NCBI GenBank assembly: GCA_964035795.1
Contig: OZ038326.1
Span: 2,576,916-2,640,915, forward strand
Length of the DNA: 64,000 nt
DNA from: Pterobdella sp. o SKG-2022
Taxonomy: Eukaryota > Annelida > Clitellata > Hirudinida > Piscicolidae
Direction of reading: 5' to 3'
This document shows, in pieces, positions 57,101-64,000 of the stretch. How positions within the stretch are numbered: the first letter of the stretch is position 1; each line of letters begins with the position of its first letter. The position numbers and the translations under genes were made by a program. The notes below the pieces were generated by a model. That model ran no database searches. It was not told the DNA's origin and worked only from the letters and a program-made list of their open reading frames with translations.

Positions 57101-60100
57101 AATTTTAAACATGAAAAGTAAACATGGATAATAAGTATATTATTATAAATTAATAATTATATTATTATTATTATTTAGTTTTAATCGTTTTAATGGTAAT
57201 ATTCTGTGGATATTAATCATGAATGGATGGCATTGTTGTAGGTTCTTGAATGAGAAACTTATTCAAAAGCATTGTCTATGTACCAGTTCGTACAAGACGG
57301 TTGCTTTGTTATTTATTTTTTATTTTAATCTTGTTATTTTATTCTTTGTTAGTTTATTGTGGCTTTATGGTTTGTTATTTGTTAATAGTCATTATTGTTA
57401 TTATTATTATATTAATTGTTTATTTTTATGTTTATTTGTTATTTTATTTTTTTATGGCCGTTCATTTTTAAGTATTTTTCATACTATAAAATTATTACTT
57501 AGAGCTAAAGTATTCAATAATTAAGTACATGAACATTTTATGATAGAATAAACTTATCGAAAATTATAGCTTTGTTTTCAATAAATGTGTTGAAAAATTC
57601 CTCAAGCTTTGGAGCTAAATTTTCTTAAAATCATTACTTAAAACACAAAACAGGTAAGCCCAATACTTAGTAAATTGTTATGCTTAATCTGTTTGTTTAT
57701 ACAGATTTAAAATTTATAAAAAATTAAAATAAAAAGTGAATAATGCTTAATGGCAGCTTACACAACGTATTGAAGTGTTAAGACTTTCACAAAGGCCTGT
57801 CCGAGGCCGGTAGAAGCATGTAATTAAAGGCATCAAAATGAAGTAGGCTAAGTCGATGGTGAAAAGCTTTTTTCAAGGATTAGACAAAAAATAGTTAGAA
57901 ATTAATATTTTAATTTATTTTTAAATTATTTTTAAAGTTTTTTTGGTTTCCCAGTGGTTTTTTTGCTTTTTGATCTGTGAGACTTAGGGTATGTTTGTTG
58001 CATATAAAAATCATTCTCATCCAAATAAACAACTAAGCAGCATTACATGGAGGTTTTAATTAATTCAAGTTTTGTTGCTGCTGTAATGAGAGTTGGTGGA
58101 ACCACTTTTTTGGGTGTTTAGTTTAGTTACTGCTAGTTATCATTTCCAGTTGAATTTGATTCAAAACTGAGTGATAAGATTTTGAAGTTCATAGAAAAAA
58201 TATTATTTTAAAAAATTCACTTCCAAGAAGTTACTTTAAATTCAGCGAAAATGTATATATTTATCACAACATCTTTATTAAAAGCGGCTTTGCGGATTAC
58301 ACGCATCACCACTCGAGCCCTTCCAGCCACTCCACCATCACTCACCAACACAAATATGAGAATAAATATCCATTCTGAATGAAATTATTATTCCATTATT
58401 TTGAATTAAAAATTTTAAATTAATCTTATTCAATTTAAAATATCATTCGAGCTTAAATAATTTTTTTCACATTTTACAACTTAATTTTTGTGTTTTCTAA
58501 ACAAATTCTCAATGCTTGAAAACATAGATAACTCAGGTTCAATAAAGGTTTTCCCAACAACCGTTTTTTTATCAAAGAATGTTTGTTCTATGAACTCGGC
58601 ATCATCTTAAACGACAGGTGTTATAAGTTGAGTTGGTTTGTGCAGAGATAACAATTGCAACGTTCATTGCCTTTTTCAAATCATACTTTGCTTAATTATT
58701 TGTCTAAAAATTTGTTAGATTTTGCGCTACTGTTCGGCCTTACATTATTATTAACTTTATCACTAATATTATTATTACAGACATCTTTTTTGATTTTTTA
58801 TAAGTTATTTTTTGATGATATTTCTGCAATCAAAATCTTTTAAAAAATCTAACAAACAAATTTAAAACTTCACAATTGTTGCATTTTCTCCTATTTTGCC
58901 TAATTTCTTATTCATGCAATAGCTTCAGTCATTATTACCTTCCTTAAACAACCAACTTCAGCATTATAAGTTTAAACTCCAGCTTCACAGTTATACAAAA
59001 TAAATATAGATCTAAAGAAGCAAAATAGTGAAAGATAACAAAAACATTGGAAGCGTTGAAGAAAAGAGAAATGGTGTGAAAGTGCTAAATTGGCTTTTTG
59101 ATGTTAGAAGCTTTTAGAAAGGTAAGAAAAATGGTATGGGAATTGCAGTGATGTATGCGTTTATATGGGAAGAACTGGGTAATATTAGCATGATAAGACA
59201 GTTATTAAATTAACATATTAACTGAATAAATATTTAAATTGAGTTATTATTAGCATAGAAATTCAAATAAGTTATAATTTCCATTTAAATTTTTTATTTA
59301 AATTATTATTTTTGGGAAATTCTCTAGCTTAATGTTTAATCGTACGTTGTTCATTTACATATGGTAATTAGCTTATTAACTATAAGCTTTACTTGAGCTA
59401 AAAGGTTCGAAATTATTGATAACTAGAGGCATATATCAATGTTTGATAACTTTGATTAAGAATAAAATCAGTATTTCACTGTATGATTCAATACAGCAAA
59501 TGAAGGTATTTTAGAATTACTATAAAAACGACCATTTTTAGTTTTCTACACCCACTTTTGAAAAAACATTGTGTTTGTACCTTCACTTGAAAATGTAAGT
59601 TCATCTTACTAAAAACTTAAATAGACTCCAAAAAGTGTTCTCATTTTGAACATTACACAAACAGTAGCTGTTTTTGAGTTATTTTAAGACATTAAAAAAA
59701 ATTTTGAAACAGATTCAAAGTAATCCAGGCTTATGTGGTCAGTGGTGACTTTATAAAATATTCAACATTTAGGATGGATTCGGGTTTTTAAAAGTCTTTT
59801 CTAGATTTCAAAACAAAACCCCGTTGTGAATTTTTAGTTATTCGAAAATAAAATTATTTGAAATAAAGTTAATAAAATATTCATTAAAAAATTGATAAAA
59901 CAAAAATTATTAATAAATATAAAGAAATCGTTTCGTGAATGGATGCGGATATAAATGAGTGAGATAATTTGATGAAGCGTAGTAATAACGCTTAAAAAGC
60001 TGAAAAAGCTAAAAAAATAACTGAAAATCCCAAACTGATTATAAAGGACAAAATGGATATGAATTGGTAAGCTGTTTGTGAAGAGTAATTAACATTTTGA

Positions 60101-63100
60101 ATATGTTGTGGCAGTTTTAAGATTTTCGAAATTGAAAGTTTAACTGCTTGCATGAAATTGTTTCATTTTAAATTCATCTTTTTTTTGGTTTTTATTGAAT
60201 TACGCAAAAGTTGTGAGAATTTTCCGTTTCGAAACTAATTTCTCGATACTTTTTAAATTTTTTTCAAAAATTTTTGGCAATTTTTTTGCTTCTAGTCACT
60301 ACAACAAGCAATTAATCTAAATGAATGGATTGTAATTGTTGTTTAGTTGGCATCATTCTTAATTGATAGCCTTATATACACACCCACACATCACAGCCGC
60401 CATAACAGAAAATATTCCATTTTATTCAATAAATCATTGACTTATTTAGATAAATTATTATAAAAACCTTAACCAAATACTTTTTATTTAAAGTTTATTA
60501 AGCATTTAATTGAATATTTGAATAAATGCTCTAAAGTCACGTACAATGTCTTTATGCACGTGTGGTTATCTGTTGACTTAACACAAATAAAAATGGCATT
60601 TCACCTATGTTTGCGTGTTTGTGTTGAAGGAATTAAGGTGAGGAAGTTTAAAAATTCTTTTAAAAACTCACTTGAAAATTGTTCACTGTCCAAGCACTCT
60701 GTTGTAATTCGAAGTATTTTACCAGTGTTTCCAATAATTTATTGAAATAAATAATTGATTTTTCGACGTGTTTCTATTAAGCTTATTTAGAAATATTGTT
60801 ATGAGACTTCATTTGAATGCCGTATATGCTAGTTGAACTCAAAATGTTTCATCAGTAATATATGAATATCTAGATATATTAAAAAGTAAAATTAGAAAAC
60901 TCGTTATACAAAAACTGAATTTTCAATAAAACTTTCTTTATTCATGGAAATTCTTGAAACAGCGTATAAAAATCACGAGCGATTCAAATAATTTGGTTCA
61001 TTAGAAAATAACTATCAAATGTAAGCCTGAAAAGAATCATTAGAAGAAATAAATAAATAACTTTAAATAGAAAACGTTTAAAAGTAAAAAAGGATTAACC
61101 GAAAATCTTTTATTAAAGAAAAATAACTTTTGATCACAACTATAATATAAAAATCATAATAAAAACAATAACAATAAAAAAAAATTAAAAAAAATAATAA
61201 TACATTCAAAAATAATAACAACAAATCAATAATTCTAAAAATAATAAAAAAAATAATGAATATAGACATAACATTAATAATACCCATTTATTTTGTACCA
61301 AACGTTAATAAGCATTAAACTTTTAAATACCGACATGACGATATGTATATAAATAAATTATTACATATGAATTATATAATACATTACAACCATTGAATTT
61401 TCATAAGAAAATCTATCATTTTAATGGTTACATTTATCTATCTATCTATCATTCGTGTGATCCTCAGACAAGTTGATAAAAGAATTTAATATAGGATCAC
61501 TGAAGACTGATAGTTCAGATTAAAAGCACCAAGTTTTTTGGTGACAGAGTAACGTTTCAAAATGTTAAGAACTCTGTATTGGTTCTTTAACTTGGTTGAT
61601 AATATGAATTTTCATTAAATCCCATTTCAACTTTCTTAATAAATGCTGAAAATCATTCTATTTTTAGCAAGTACTAAAAAATTTAACTTTATTCTTGAAT
61701 TAATTAATTTAAAATAAAATACTAATTTATTCTCACGTTTCTCAACATCAAAAATAAAAATAAGGGCAATAAAAAAATTAAATAGCACTGACAACTCAAA
61801 TACAATACCCTAACACATAACCCCAATGAAACAAAGAAGCAATGGCCTTCAATAACTTACTGATAAAGACCATTTTTCTTATCAATTTTATACAACCTTA
61901 ACAAGCACTCATTCGGTTATGAATCCATTATTGCAATGCAAATATTGTTTAAGCTAGTAATTAAAATTCATATCCATTTTGTTAATTATTATTTTATATT
62001 CAAAGTAGAAGGAGTAGTAGTAATAGTAGTAGTAGTAGTAGCGCTAGATTTATTATTATTAGTTAAACTAGATGAATAATGATTTTCAAAGCAGTTTGGG
62101 CATATTAAGGCCGAGTGCAACTTATAAAATAATCAAAGGAACTAGTGTTAAGAGTAGAGAAAAAACAGTTGCATTGAAACCTTCAAACTTTATTATTTTT
62201 CCTATTCCCAAAGCTAATAATAATAGCAATAATATTAATAAAGTAATAATAATGAAAATAATTTTGATTTAAAAAAATATAAATTAACAAATGATTTTTT
62301 TTGTATAATTATTTCAAAATATTATTATTTATCGATTTTTCCCTTTTCAACAAATGTATTTTTAACTGTCAAAAGTTTGTTTATAAATAAAAAAAATATA
62401 CATATTTCATTTTGGAAAAACAAACATAAAAAAATAAAAGAAAATGATGAAAATGATAAAATTACTTATAATTAAAAAAAAAAAAAAATAAAAGAATAAA
62501 AATAATAATAATATAAATAATAACAATAATAAATGAGTTCAATTGTTGTTGCATTCAATTGTCCAAATCTGATAAAAATCAAGTCAGTCAGTTATGCAGT
62601 ACATATCTTTGAGAAATAACAACTATAAAATTGGTAACAAAATCATTTTTTTTTCATATTGTTATTATTATTCTCATTTTTATTTCAAAATTATCTGAAC
62701 TAAACTAATAATTCTTTTGATGTATTTATACAATACAAAAGCATGAAAACTAAAAATATGTATACAAATTTTCAGGCAATTAGTATAGTAATATAGTTTC
62801 ATTGCTAATTTAATATATAGTTTCATCTTTTCATAGGTGCATAAGTTATATATTTAACCAAAATGTTTGATACTTTGGGGTATGTATGTTTTCTTTTCTA
62901 TTTATATATATAAATAGAGAAGTTTGGGAAGATTAATTTTCAATGAATTCAATTTTGATATATTGACCATGAAGAAAGCATTATAAGTTTTGAGAAGATA
63001 ATATAGAAACTGATAGAAAAAAATATAATAAACATTAAATAAAATAATACGGTAAACATGAAAAGAATATTTTTTTATCAAACTGTATTTAAATATAAAC

Positions 63101-63644
63101 GGAATAATTTAGTATTTAATATTATTATTCAAACTATTTTTGGAACAACTTGAAAATTCCAAAAAATACTACGAAAGTTAAAAACTTCGGAATTATAAAT
63201 AACAAAAATAAAAGAGAAAACTATTTAATGAAGAATGAATTGAAAATATATAACAGAAAAACAGTGACAATAGCAATACTCAAAAAATGTTATATAATAA
63301 CATTACTTTACATTGTTATAACGTGTTTTATCATAACAGATCAACAAAACTCAACAATATAACAGTTAAAACAATTACGAATAAGTTTATAAAAACATCG
63401 ACTTCAGAAGTTTATATACCAATAAGAAGTAATAAAAACAAACCAAACCTCCATGCGTGAGAGACAGTAGTAGACAAAATGCCATTAGAAGTCTTCTTGG
63501 CGGGAGATAACTCGAGTATGTACCAGACATCTTTGAAATCTTTCTAAGTGGTTTTAAATTTGTGGAGTTCCCATTGCAAACAGACTTATTTGATGTAGTA
63601 GTATCATTGCCTGTTTCTGTGTTGTCGAGTCTGTTTGAAATCAT
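51172..63644 (-). CDS. Secreted multi-FN3 protein with basic linker, unnamed
   Basis: Ten minus-strand exons: 63449-63644, 55211-55260, 53962-54002, 53856-53903, 53581-53662, 53221-53317, 52726-52914, 52282-52377, 51743-52072 and 51172-51674. All nine joins have AG/GT sites and matching phases, giving 543 codons plus stop. The first exon ends in a hydrophobic core (RRLLMAFCLLLSLTHG) typical of a signal peptide or signal anchor; translation could also start at Met39 (63530). Fibronectin III strands follow: SVRISWENF and VEYYKVKLRF (domain 1), ILVKWQTNEKNKDIEGYIVS and YVVGIRTFYKS (domain 2), SIELEWKDP and WYVFKVRIGKG (domain 3). Next is a highly basic linker (KKSKRNHRHQKK...RERKIKR). A last FN3-like unit (YIFRFKRADGDFF, YVYQVRYLHPYDQGW) ends the protein. 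N-glycosylation sequons occur (NAT, NIT, NTS, NLT). The style recalls ABI3BP-type matrix proteins, but orthology is not established. Function unknown, probably extracellular. Confidence 0.75.
52571..52697. repeat. 27-bp minisatellite in the FN3 gene intron
   Basis: Three clear copies of a 27-bp unit starting ACATCATCCACCCATCCACT (52621, 52648, 52675) plus diverged copies to the left, in the intron between exons 52726-52914 and 52282-52377. The unit length is a multiple of three. It stays open on the minus strand in frame with the upstream exon, so a retained intron would encode DGWMMCxGV repeats. Confidence 0.85.
55261..63448. other. 8.2-kb first intron of the FN3 gene
   Basis: By far the longest intron in the window and very AT-rich. 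Read on both strands, it shows no exon with family similarity; the open frames present (for example 57219-57524 and 62072-62272) are low-complexity. It may hold regulatory sequence, but I see no specific motif. Placing the signal-peptide exon across it rests on the phase match and on the sensible junction THG-VSSSPARPLHISRPNAT-SVRISW. Confidence 0.5.
62012..62041. repeat. (AGT)n microsatellite
   Basis: About ten AGT units with one AAT interruption, in the first intron of the FN3 gene. Confidence 0.85.
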
Positions 63645-64000
63645 GGTGTATTAAAAGAGTGGCCTGATATGAATGCCTTAAGACTTCAAAAGAGTTAGTG
63701 TGTTCAAACACTTTCACTTAATTTATGATAAGCTTTTAAAATGCCGTGAAATTATATCACTAGAATGTTGTGGGAATTAATTATTCAATTAGTTTTAAGA
63801 AGTAGTAGTAATAGTTTCATTTTTTCTATCTCACATTGGAGCTTAATTTCAAACTTTTAAAACGCAAATAAAACAATGACTTCTTCAAAAAGCTTTGAAA
63901 GCTCTATACAATTTCGTATTTATACACAGCCTTTCAATGAGTATATATACTTATTCGTATACACTACCACATCCATTAAAACCTATGCGATAGAGATTAT

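Noticed and set aside
57219..57524. Hydrophobic 101-codon ORF
   Set aside because: Made of TTA/TTT-rich low-complexity DNA. The Leu/Ile/Phe/Tyr composition reflects base content, not a membrane protein.
61441..61452. Short TCTA tetranucleotide repeat
   Set aside because: Only a few units (TATCTATCTATC), too short to report as a repeat.
62072..62272. 66-codon plus-strand ORF following an AGT repeat
   Set aside because: It starts in unique sequence but ends in Asn/Ile low complexity, has no recognisable family, and lies in a large intron.

Overview
The window is AT-rich (roughly 70%) animal nuclear DNA. Its genes are split into many short GT-AG exons. It carries a cilium-specific dynein motor gene, and its dispersed repeats look like families common in lophotrochozoans (molluscs, annelids). 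A small-genome spiralian, perhaps a leech-like annelid, fits best, but the species is inferred, not shown. No bacterial, plasmid or viral genes are seen.

Layout. (1) 2263-12495, + strand: the 3' nine exons of an ankyrin-repeat, membrane-anchored protein phosphatase 1 regulatory subunit (PPP1R16A/B, MYPT3/TIMAP family), ending in a CaaX box. Its 5' end lies outside the window. (2) 14509-16938, - strand: COQ9, a mitochondrial ubiquinone-biosynthesis protein, rebuilt as eight exons. (3) 17110-44959, - strand: DYNC2H1, the heavy chain of cytoplasmic dynein 2 (retrograde intraflagellar transport), in about 85 small exons. Only the N-terminal ~165 residues are missing. (4) 45003-45202: a run of exactly 200 N that hides the 5' end of DYNC2H1 and the 3' end of the next gene. 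(5) 45405-50142, - strand: a coiled-coil protein related to CRACR2A/RASEF (EF-hand/large Rab family), without EF-hands and, in this assembly, without the Rab domain. (6) 51172-63644, - strand: a secreted protein with several fibronectin type III domains and a very basic linker, rebuilt as ten phase-consistent exons. I do not recognise a named orthologue.

Four genes lie head-to-tail on the minus strand. DYNC2H1 and COQ9 are only 171 bp apart. PPP1R16 and COQ9 converge, with about 2 kb between their stop codons. The products act in different places (cilium, mitochondrion, plasma membrane, vesicle or calcium signalling, extracellular space), so there is no evident shared pathway.

Repeats include a perfect (ATT)117 tract, a tRNA-derived relic, a 16-bp tandem array, a 27-bp minisatellite and two dispersed families. 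The most unusual points are the gap that conceals two gene ends, the tight DYNC2H1-COQ9 junction, acidic insertions in the dynein, and the unrecognised FN3 protein. I found no clearly undescribed multi-gene system.
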